Origin: Verrucomicrobiota bacterium
Lineage (GTDB): Bacteria > Verrucomicrobiota > Verrucomicrobiia > Limisphaerales > UBA1319
Reading direction: 5' to 3'
Assembly (NCBI GenBank): GCA_022711435.1
Contig: JAKLFB010000046.1
Coordinates: forward strand, 1 to 42,655
DNA length: 42,655 nt
Positions 25,801-32,131 of the stretch are shown here, in pieces. The notes under the pieces were generated by a model. That model was not told the DNA's origin, searched no databases, and saw nothing but the letters and a program-made list of their open reading frames with translations. Numbering within the stretch: position 1 is the stretch's first letter; each line of letters starts with the position of its first letter. The position numbers and the translations under genes are program-made.

Positions 25801-27373
25801 AGTCGATCTCGATCTGCGTGTCCTCGGCGGCAAGCTGGAGCGCCCCGCTCTCGCGCTGGACGCCCAGCGGCCGCGGCGGCTCGATCGCCACCGCGCCCGG
25901 CCCCCCATCGATCGGCTGCTCCGTCAGAAGGGTCAGAACACACCGCTTCTCGATCGCCTTGACAAACTCGATCGTCAGCACCTGCCGCTGGGTCTCGACG
26001 CGCACCTGCCAGTCGCGGATCTGGTCGCCTTGGAGCCGGGTGAGCGCCTGGGCCCGAGGCAGCTCGATCCGCAGAAGCGGCGTGCTCCCCTGAAGCACGT
26101 CGAACTCGAACTGGTTCGTATATTTGACCACATTCGGCGTCACCAGGACGCTCGCCGCGGAATCGACGGTCACCAGCGCCGGCCGCTCGACCTCCGCCGT
26201 CCGGCTCCGCCAGCGCAGCGCCAGCCGCCGATCCGCCCCCAGCCACCCCTCCACCCCGGACGCGGGACCGTTCGTGCGCCCGCCCGCCGGCCAAGGAACC
26301 CCACTCATCAGCTCCACCTCCACATCCGGATCCGCCGCGCTCGCGATGACGGACGCGATCGCCGCCGCCGGGCCCGAGAAACTGATCTGATGCCATGGCT
26401 CCGCGCGCGCCAGCTCGGGAACGATCTCCAGCTCGAGCCGGAATGCGCCCGGCCGCCGCGCCTCGAGACAGATGGCGCGGTCCCGATGGAACAGGCGCAA
26501 ACCCCGCGGGATCTCTCCCGGAAACACCGCCACATCGTCCGAGAAGAGCGGGGCCGACAACGCGTTGGTCCCGGGCGACTCGACGTGGACGACCGCCCGG
26601 AAGCGGGCTTCGTTCGTCGTGATGCGGCCGGTGTATTGGATCTCGCGGAACACAAGGTTGGTGAAGGGATCGAGGGCGGCGACGGCCGGGGGCCGCCACT
26701 CGGGCGGCCGAGTCCCTCTCGAGCTGATCTGGAGGCCGTTGATGACCGGGATGCCGTTGGGGCCCGCGGCAACCTCGATGACCACCGGCGTGCCCGGCCA
26801 GGTCTCCACATCCCGGAATACCACGTGCTGGCGCCCTTCCTCCCAGGGGAGGTGGGCCTTCCAGGCCCCAAAACCCGCCGGCGCCATCGGCCCAAACACG
26901 TTCGTGCCCGACCGCAGCGTGAACCGGCTGTTCTGTTCGCCCGCCACGTCGGGATCCGCATGGCCGTAGAGGTAGAAATGATATCGGCCAGCGCCGAGCT
27001 CGCGGATCGTGACGGTCATGTTGCTCCCGTTCAGCGAGAATAGGTAGGAGTCCATCATGGCATGCCCCGTCGCGTTGCCCCACACGCCCGGCGCGTTGCT
27101 CACCACGAGCACGGCCGGCGCGGGAGAGCCGTCCGCGAACCGGAGATCGGCGAGCCGGCCGTCGGCAACGGTCGGGCTCCCCGGCACGTACCTCGGATCG
27201 TAGTGGCGATAGAGGTTCCAAAAATCGTTGGTGGACTGCCCGGCGGCCGCGAAGCCGGTCTGCCGGCTCGCCTGCCCGGCCCCGAAATCCACGTTCAGCA
27301 GCGTCTGCCCGCAGAGCGCCGGAACCGCCATGGCCAAAAGCGCGCCGCACAGAACCCGGAGGTTGGTTTTCAT
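19868..27373 (-). CDS. Giant duplicated envelope protein with embedded pseudopilin-like core
   Basis: 2,501 residues starting at the signal peptide MKTNLRVLCGALLAMAV (ATG 27373). Residues about 25-235 form a malectin-like jelly-roll domain ('VDFGAG...DFWN', ending 'IPVINGLQI'). Residues about 245-1037 and 1436-2280 are homologous beta-rich halves: each has a 'YTG.V.(T/S)N.ARF.A' start, 'LGV(Q/V/E)RE(S/T)G' motifs, 'RLTTV(L/V)(T/A)(E/D)(E/D)GQM(L/M)TQ' and 'FGG(N/S)M'. Between them lie transmembrane helices (about 1055-1105, 1318-1391, 1408-1430) and a segment near 1090-1210, 'GGMLLPSLARAKSKA...NNLKQLGLAARLA...GDGSV', matching pseudopilins such as the neighbouring gene. The C-terminus has a coiled-coil stretch (about 2290-2335) and a final helix (2474-2494). 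No catalytic motif was seen. Function unknown; probably a surface or periplasmic assembly protein. Confidence 0.85.
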   Translation of the reverse strand: MKTNLRVLCGALLAMAVPALCGQTLLNVDFGAGQASRQTGFAAAGQSTNDFWNLYRHYDPRYVPGSPTVADGRLADLRFADGSPAPAVLVVSNAPGVWGNATGHAMMDSYLFSLNGSNMTVTIRELGAGRYHFYLYGHADPDVAGEQNSRFTLRSGTNVFGPMAPAGFGAWKAHLPWEEGRQHVVFRDVETWPGTPVVIEVAAGPNGIPVINGLQISSRGTRPPEWRPPAVAALDPFTNLVFREIQYTGRITTNEARFRAVVHVESPGTNALSAPLFSDDVAVFPGEIPRGLRLFHRDRAICLEARRPGAFRLELEIVPELARAEPWHQISFSGPAAAIASVIASAADPDVEVELMSGVPWPAGGRTNGPASGVEGWLGADRRLALRWRSRTAEVERPALVTVDSAASVLVTPNVVKYTNQFEFDVLQGSTPLLRIELPRAQALTRLQGDQIRDWQVRVETQRQVLTIEFVKAIEKRCVLTLLTEQPIDGGPGAVAIEPPRPLGVQRESGALQLAAEDTQIEIDSASGLHQVNAPAGMRAAFRFFGRPCAIAARVRRVEPEVRQADRLTVRLEETRLRLLHQLQLDVEKAGIYHWDLALPPGLAVSQVRGEGVDDWQATGAVLRVRFARRVLGHRALSVELEQPFSSVPDSLVVAPLEAADAARQTAEIGVAGAPGFSLKTAELAGLREIPATRLPGRTDELLAYAADRPGWRLQLAAEKLPPRVLADLFNLIAIGDGLVSGSATVRFGILNQGVQEFRLRVPAHWKNIEFTGAHIRRKESRTNDWLIGLQDKAWGAYTLVVTYDFPFDPRGAALDLGGIHALDVERETGTIAITTGADLELKPRPAEEPLRLIDESELAEADRALIARPVLLAYRYAGGDYRLAVDATRFDQIPLLDAVTDLTRLTTVLTEEGQMLTQASFMVKNNAKQSQRFRLAEGARFWSCFVDNQPAKTERDGDWLLVPLPRAANRDRAFAVDLVYAEKTGPLGGWWSQRLDLAAPRTDVPNTYAEWDLHVPASHRLSVFGGNMTVARGTTYELRDAWEQCAAFYRAVIREIGLALAVMAVLVAFGVALVIAAFRRGWNGIYVVLGAAVVMAVLGGMLLPSLARAKSKATEIRAVNNLKQLGLAARLAASENQDRLPASLEDLRTRVGNPNILVDPRNGLPLVYRGSELPGGEIPPDAVLAYTPLDIQGRDVLLGDGSVRRLTTEQFAELERRGFLGLEQIDAWAFGNVQSVREAPSAPQQAAAPVQRPAAAAPAGPSPEGAIAPASGGVRPIRIEIPRAGLAYNFTKVLNLSDDPLTLQARVRSVTAIQRSRAAGEIAAFLAGLLLLAQPFRADGRRGFRAAVGVALMLGAVAHWLIAWRLLHVALILAAPCGVMLAGFLLLRWWWRSRRSDSSGANPGTAAARSLSVLVLLIAGATALLVRPAAASEPAASILAATYTGTVRSNVARFEAVIRIASGGTNEVVPLFGPDLVVERFATTNAGVRLLREGAAVAVRIESPCEAWLQCSLLARVSVDAAQRKLELMLPRALSSRLLMALDETEADVECPGAVAFRRTWDGAATRVEATLAAAGRLDLRWTPRMKRAAEVAATVFCQNQTVAGFGRGALRLRTTLDYQISQGELRQIRVRLPLDHQLLRVEGESIRTWDLREDAAGPLVAIELLRGVSPAYRLVIETESPLPALPARIRLALPRPLEVVRETGVIGLRGSEEVELLSESRSLQRIDEAEFARIAGAQPEPLASAFRFIQADLDLAVQIQPVEPRIDAVILNAFTVGADQLRLLARIEYAVKKAGVFRLSLALPPAGQVDRVSAHQAHQWTEHADSAGRRLELAFQERFLGTGLVEIAMSQPIQETPARLEVPGVRPLGTSKLAGYVSVAAETGLALRSESFQGLTEIPVAELPILSRAAKQPAPPAAAAPSPQAAPRQRAPSAELAPPAESAPALLAYKQLPQDTAAAAEWRLTVIPEAVESWLRAETVQFQTIGEDMISARALVHYEVANAPVKEFQIRLPAGATNVDLQGSSIRRCDREGRDWRIELQNKVRGTYLLTVAWEQKRAVQAASVLEVSGLEALGVERETGFLAVAARSSLQVTEQSQADLQKADLNDLPAWAGRADPATVLVFRYLRPGYRLALEAQRFAEAAALQALVDHARLTTVVADDGQMMTQMTLAIRNQGQQFLDLQLPPNAAVWSAFVGGQPVRPQRRDSSILLPLERSGSDGAPIPVEIVFVETQRFPRTHGRLELASPLLDVPLKNARWELYLPPDFQYRSFGGSMARETADAAATPVLRYSISEYTRQESAKKAELMSSLQNDLSTAQRNLSIGNVREAVEDFNRARGKGRANYDETANQGLVQLETQLRRAQGSNLILGQNTFAYFNNGGVLAPQGGAAASPTQTQLLQVFDNPAAEQQAAKLQQAQELASVRPEPLHVNLPTRGVRLAFQQVLQTEIRKPMTIRFDAASTKTPRWTHRIGLVAAGFLLIWILTAWIVRPAARRSRA

Positions 27374-27599
27374 GGTCAATCTGTCGTTGTTCGCCCGATG
27401 CCAGCAGTAACGATTTTTCAATCATGGTAGCGATCGGCTCGGGCGGAGCAACCATCCCCCTGTAAAAAGTTTGTCAAACCGATGGCAGACCGCAGCGCCT
27501 CGGGACTGGCCGAATCGAGGAGGGAGTTCGTGTCCAAATTCGATTTTCATCCGCCGATGGATCTAGTACACCTGGGGGCCGCACAGTCCATCGACACCG

Positions 27600-28706
27600 A
27601 TGAAAATGAAGGATCCTCGTCCGAAGCGTTCTGCGATTCGGCGGCTCGCCCTGGCTGCCGCGGTCCTGCTGCCAGCGATGCAAAGCCTCGAGGGAGGCGC
27701 TCCTCCGGCCGCCGGCCCGGCCGATCCGGCTGCTGCCGACGAGACGCTCCGCGCCGAGGTGGCTGGGCTCGGCTGGATCCTGTTCGCCGCGCGAACCGGC
27801 GCGGGGGATTACGATCTGTTTGCGTGCCGGCCCGACGGATCGGCCAGGAGAAACCTGACCCAATCGCCGGCCTGGAGCGAATATGGCGCCCGGTTGTCGC
27901 CGGATGGCAAACAGCTGCTGTATCGGCGCCTGCCCAAAGGGCCGGACGTCCGGCCCGGCGAAGGCATCAATCACGATCTGTGGGGCGCCCAGGGATCGCT
28001 TGTGATCGCCCGGGCCGACGGGTCCCAGCCCCAGCCGCACGGCGCGTTCGGCGCGTGGCCTTGGGCGTCGTGGGGCCCCGACAGCCGTCAGATCGCTTGC
28101 CTCTACAAAAGCGAGGGCCGGATCCGCATCCTCGACCTCGCCGCCAAATCCCTCGTCCGGGAGCTCCCCCGCCACGGCATCTTCCAGCAGATGTACTGGT
28201 CGCCCGACGGCCGCCGAATCTGCGGCACCGCCAATATCCAGGGCCAGGACTGGAACATCGTCGGAATCGATCTCGACACCGGCCGCCCCACGCTGCTGAG
28301 CCGGGGACAGAACTGCACCGGCGACTGGTTTCAGAACGACTCGACCCGCGTGATCTATTCCCATCGCACGCCGGGGCTCGGCAGCAGCTACGGCTGGACC
28401 ATGCTGATGCAGGCAACCGCCGATGGCAAAAGCCGGTCCCTGGTCTATGCCGAGCGCGGCCGGCACGTCTACTACGGCGGGACCTCCCCCGACGGCCGCT
28501 ACGCCCTGTTCTCGATCCCCGAGACCGACGGCGGCACCGACGCCCCAATGGCCATCGTCCGGCTGGCCGACGCTCCCGTGATCGTGCCGCCCGATTACCG
28601 GGAGCTGCGCTCGCTGCATCCCGAAGCCCGGACCGGCCCCGTGTTGCGCCTGCCGCATGCCGGGTTCGAGCCCCATTGGACATTCGAGGAGGCGATCGGC
28701 CGGTGA
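27600..28706 (+). CDS. TolB-like beta-propeller protein, exported
   Basis: 368 residues. A basic start and hydrophobic segment (RRLALAAAVLLPAMQS) form a signal peptide. The rest is made of propeller blades of the WD40-like TolB type: 'YDLFACRPDGSARRNLTQSPAWSEYGARLSPDGKQLLY', 'WASWGPDSRQIACLY', 'MYWSPDGRRICGT', 'TSPDGRYALFSIP'. Such proteins bind partners or peptides in the periplasm; no enzyme residues are seen. It is divergent from the giant gene, with 226 bases between them. It may be the first gene of the plus-strand run that leads into the O-acetylation genes, 25 bases before the next start. Confidence 0.82.
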   Translation: MKMKDPRPKRSAIRRLALAAAVLLPAMQSLEGGAPPAAGPADPAAADETLRAEVAGLGWILFAARTGAGDYDLFACRPDGSARRNLTQSPAWSEYGARLSPDGKQLLYRRLPKGPDVRPGEGINHDLWGAQGSLVIARADGSQPQPHGAFGAWPWASWGPDSRQIACLYKSEGRIRILDLAAKSLVRELPRHGIFQQMYWSPDGRRICGTANIQGQDWNIVGIDLDTGRPTLLSRGQNCTGDWFQNDSTRVIYSHRTPGLGSSYGWTMLMQATADGKSRSLVYAERGRHVYYGGTSPDGRYALFSIPETDGGTDAPMAIVRLADAPVIVPPDYRELRSLHPEARTGPVLRLPHAGFEPHWTFEEAIGR

Positions 28707-28731
28707 TGTCCCCAGGCCGCTAATCCCGATC

Positions 28732-29325
28732 ATGCCGAGGGAGCCGCTCGATTCTTCGCACCCCGCCCCCGCCCCGGCGCCATGCCCTGCCGTCGCGCCC
28801 GAGCCGCCTGGCAGCCCGCCCGTCTATCCCGACACGCCCTCCCCGATCCGGGGCCTGGCCGTGCTCGCGGGTCTCGCCGCCCTCCTCCTCTGGCTGGGAA
28901 CGCGCGGAGACACCGGCGAGGACGGCATGATCGGCCGGCTGGGCCGGATCGAAGTCACCGCCCGGCTCGACGAGTGCCCCGATCCGTTCCCGTCCCTGGG
29001 CGCCTATCGATACACCTACGTGCTGAAATACCGCGTCCTCCAGATCCACCGGCCCGATCCCGCCGGCCTCTACCCGCTGCGGGCCGGCGACGACATCTTC
29101 GTGGGCCATTACAAGCCATGGCTGCCCCGCGCCGCCATCCGGGATGCCGACTGGGGCGACCGCCCGCTGGGCGGGCGGCTGGATCGGTTCGTCCCTGGCG
29201 ACACCCACCGGCTTGCCCTCGATTACGAGCTCGCTGACCTCGCCCCCAGCGGCGTCCTCGATTTCTGCTACCCGCCCGGATCGAACCGGTTCTTCGCCGT
29301 GTGGGCGAACCCGGCCGGGGACTAG
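28732..29325 (+). CDS. Single-pass membrane protein of an O-acetylation cassette
   Basis: 197 residues. A proline/alanine-rich cytoplasmic N-terminus (residues 1-40), one transmembrane helix (about 41-56) and an exported beta-rich domain ('YTYVLKYRVLQIHRPDPAGLYPLRAGDDIFVGHYKPWLPR'). No known domain was recognised. It ends 5 bases before the MBOAT gene, which in turn overlaps the AlgX-like gene, so it is very likely co-translated with them. By analogy with alginate acetylation loci it may be an accessory subunit, but this is inference from position only. Confidence 0.75.
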   Translation: MPREPLDSSHPAPAPAPCPAVAPEPPGSPPVYPDTPSPIRGLAVLAGLAALLLWLGTRGDTGEDGMIGRLGRIEVTARLDECPDPFPSLGAYRYTYVLKYRVLQIHRPDPAGLYPLRAGDDIFVGHYKPWLPRAAIRDADWGDRPLGGRLDRFVPGDTHRLALDYELADLAPSGVLDFCYPPGSNRFFAVWANPAGD

Positions 29326-29330
29326 CCTCC

Positions 29331-30743
29331 ATGGTATTCTCCACCCACATCTTCCTCTTCTATTTCCTGCCGGCCTTCCTCCTGGTCTATTTCAACCTGC
29401 CCTTCCGGTGGCGGAACCTGTGGATCACGGTCGCCAGCTATGTGTTCTACGGGTGGTGGCAGCCGTGGTTCGTCGGGCTGATGATGTTCACCACGGTCAT
29501 GGATTTCATCTGGGGGCGCGTCATCTGCCGGCCCGGCGCGACGCCGGCCCAGCGCCAGATCGCCGTCGCCGCCTGCGTCGTCACCAACCTCAGCCTCCTC
29601 TGCTTCTTCAAGTATTACATGTTCGCCGCGGACACGCTCGGCCGGCTCCTGGCCGCCGCCGGCGCCGAGCCGTTCCAGATCCTGCGGGTCGTCCTCCCGA
29701 TCGGGATCTCGTTCTACACGTTTCATTCCCTGACCTACATCCTCGACCTCTACCGCGGCCACGCCACGCCCGCCCGATCGTTCACGGATTTCTCCGCGTT
29801 CGTGGCGCTGTTCCCGGATCTGGTCGCCGGGCCGATCATCCGCTACAAGACGCTGGCCGCCCAGCTCGCATTCCGCGAACACACCGTCCGCCGGTTCGCC
29901 TCCGGCGTCACGCTGTTCATCCTCGGGTTCGCGAAAAAGGTCCTCCTGGCCAATCCTTGCGGCCACGTTGCCGATGCGGTGTTCGGCGCGGCGCAGCCGG
30001 ACGCGCTCGCCGCCTGGGCCGGCGTGCTCGCCTATGCCTTCCAGATCTACTTCGATTTCGCCGGCTATTCCGACATGGCCATCGGCCTCGGCCGCATGCT
30101 CGGCTTCGAGTTCCTCAAGAACTTCGACGCCCCGTACCGCTCGGAGAGCATCTCCGACCTGTGGCGGCGCTGGCACATCTCCCTGTCGAGCGTTCTTCGC
30201 GATTACCTCTACTTCCCTCTGGGCGGCAGCCGCAACGGCGAGCGCCGCACCTACATCAACCTGGCCGTCGTCATGCTCCTCGGCGGCCTCTGGCACGGCG
30301 CCAAGTGGAATTTCGTCGTCTGGGGCGCCTATCACGGCCTCCTGCTGGCCGGCGAACGCTGGCGCGGCAAACAGAGCGCTTACCGCGGGCTGCCCCGCCC
30401 GTTGCGCATCGCCTGCACTTTCGTCCTCATGCTCTTCTCGTGGGTGCTGTTCCGGGCCGACAGCCTCACGGCCGCGCTGCTCTATCTCCAGGCCATGCTC
30501 GGCTCGACAGCCGGCCCCGCCTCCGCCTCGAGTGCACTGCTCGCCGCCGACATCTATACTCCCACCACTCTCGTCGTCATGGCGACCGGCGCCGCGCTGG
30601 TCTTCCAGCCTGTCCAGGCCCACGACTGGTCCCTGCGCCCGACGTCCTGGCCCCAGGTCTTCGGCCTGATGATGCTGTTCGTGTTCGCCGTGCTCGTCCT
30701 CTTCTCCCAGGATTTCAACCCGTTCCTCTATTTCCAATTCTGA
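29331..30743 (+). CDS. MBOAT-family O-acetyltransferase (AlgI/PatA-like)
   Basis: 470 residues with multiple membrane helices starting 'MVFSTHIFLFYFLPAFLLVYF', the typical AlgI-type start. The family moves acetyl groups across the inner membrane for polysaccharide acetylation. The conserved 'SISDLWRRWHISLSSVLRDYLYFPLGGSR' is present. The two functional histidines are at about His322 (GGLWHGAKWNF) and His335 (WGAYHG). Length and topology are normal for AlgI. The stop overlaps the next start (TGATG), so it is coupled to the AlgX/AlgJ-like protein that would pass acetyl to the polymer. Confidence 0.93.
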   Translation: MVFSTHIFLFYFLPAFLLVYFNLPFRWRNLWITVASYVFYGWWQPWFVGLMMFTTVMDFIWGRVICRPGATPAQRQIAVAACVVTNLSLLCFFKYYMFAADTLGRLLAAAGAEPFQILRVVLPIGISFYTFHSLTYILDLYRGHATPARSFTDFSAFVALFPDLVAGPIIRYKTLAAQLAFREHTVRRFASGVTLFILGFAKKVLLANPCGHVADAVFGAAQPDALAAWAGVLAYAFQIYFDFAGYSDMAIGLGRMLGFEFLKNFDAPYRSESISDLWRRWHISLSSVLRDYLYFPLGGSRNGERRTYINLAVVMLLGGLWHGAKWNFVVWGAYHGLLLAGERWRGKQSAYRGLPRPLRIACTFVLMLFSWVLFRADSLTAALLYLQAMLGSTAGPASASSALLAADIYTPTTLVVMATGAALVFQPVQAHDWSLRPTSWPQVFGLMMLFVFAVLVLFSQDFNPFLYFQF

Positions 30744-32077
30744 TGCCCGATCCAATGACATCCCCGCGCGCGCGCGAGCTGGCCCTCGTCGTCGGTTTCC
30801 TCCTGGCCATCGGGAGCGTGCCGCTGACGCAGACCGCCCTCGAAGTCGCCCGCGGAGGCCGCGTCCTCGTCACCGATGTCTTCCGCACCCGGCCCACAGC
30901 GGCGCATCTCCGCCAGTTCGAGGACGCCCTCGAGAAAAGTTCCTGGATCCAGCAGCGCGGCCGGCCCCTCATCCAGGAATTCCTCTTCGCCACCCTCCGC
31001 AATCCCGGATCTCAAATCGTCCTTGGATCGGCCGATTGGCTCTTTTACCGGCCCGACGTTCGATACCTGATCGAGCCCGACCTCCCCGATGCCGCGCCCG
31101 TCGATTCCCGCTGGATCGAGCCCGGCGCTGGCCGGACCCGGCAGGCGAATGTGGCCCGCACCATCGTCCGGTTCCGAGATCAGCTCCGCGAGCGCGGCAT
31201 CGATCTCGTCGTGATGCCGGTTCCCGGCAAACCCGCCGTGTATCCGGACCGCTTCCGCCCCAGGCCCGCCGGCCCGCCGCCGGCTCTCGAGTCGCCCACC
31301 CGGCAGCTCCTCGACGCCCTCGAGCGCGAAGGCGTGCCCGCGGTGGACCTGCTCGCCATGTTCCAGGCCGCACGCGGATCCGGCGGCAGCTCGGATGCAG
31401 CCCCGCCGCTTTACCTGGAACGGGACACGCATTGGACGCCGGCCGGGGCGCGCCTGGCCGCCCGAGCCGCCGCCCAGCGCCTCCGCGAGCTCGGCGTCGC
31501 CCCGGCCGCCTCCCGGCAGTTCCAAACCGATCAGGCCACCGTCCAGCGCTGGGGCGATCTCCTCGACCTGATGCCCGTGCGCGGCATCCGAGATGCCTGC
31601 GAGCCCGAAACCGTCGTCGCCGAGCAGGTGCGGGACGCGGATCTCGGCCTGCTGGTGCCCTCGGCGTCCGATCGACCCGGCACATGCCGTTTCCCTGGGC
31701 AATCGGCAACGGTGCTGGTGCTCGGCGACAGCTTCTGCCGCATCTACCAGTATGCCGAGCCCGCCTCGCTCGACGCGCGCCCATCGATCGGCCCGGCGCG
31801 CGCTGGACATGCCGGCTCCGAGCGCGGCCGGCGGCCGTTGCTGCCGGGATCGGCCGGGTTCATCTCGCATCTGGCCCTGGCGCTGGGAGCGCCCGTCGAC
31901 GCGATTGTCAGCGATGGCGGAGCATCGACCGACGTGCGACGCCGCTTGTCCACCGACCGGGAGATCCTCGAAGGCAAACGGGTGGTGATTTGGGAATTCG
32001 TCGAGCGCGACATCGCCCGCGGCCAGGCCGGCTGGGAGGACGTCCCGCTGCCCGCCCCGCTCGATTCCGCCCTGTAG
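30743..32077 (+). CDS. AlgX/AlgJ-like SGNH acetyltransferase
   Basis: 444 residues with an N-terminal membrane anchor (residues about 13-30) and an exported SGNH-type domain. The catalytic elements appear in AlgJ/AlgX order: Asp-X-His in 'ERDTHWTPAG' (DTHW at 228-231), then the nucleophile Ser in 'VLVLGDSFCR' (GDS 328-330). The early 'SADWLFYRPDVRYL' is also a family motif. It should accept acetyl groups from the MBOAT partner and place them on an exopolysaccharide. Start ATG 30743 overlaps the MBOAT stop. The adjacent rhamnosidase-like gene hints that the polymer may contain rhamnose, which is inference. Confidence 0.88.
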   Translation: MPDPMTSPRARELALVVGFLLAIGSVPLTQTALEVARGGRVLVTDVFRTRPTAAHLRQFEDALEKSSWIQQRGRPLIQEFLFATLRNPGSQIVLGSADWLFYRPDVRYLIEPDLPDAAPVDSRWIEPGAGRTRQANVARTIVRFRDQLRERGIDLVVMPVPGKPAVYPDRFRPRPAGPPPALESPTRQLLDALEREGVPAVDLLAMFQAARGSGGSSDAAPPLYLERDTHWTPAGARLAARAAAQRLRELGVAPAASRQFQTDQATVQRWGDLLDLMPVRGIRDACEPETVVAEQVRDADLGLLVPSASDRPGTCRFPGQSATVLVLGDSFCRIYQYAEPASLDARPSIGPARAGHAGSERGRRPLLPGSAGFISHLALALGAPVDAIVSDGGASTDVRRRLSTDREILEGKRVVIWEFVERDIARGQAGWEDVPLPAPLDSAL

Positions 32078-32131
32078 GCGCCCTCCCGGAATAGGTTTGC
32101 CGTTGCCCGACAACCTCGCCACTATCATCCC

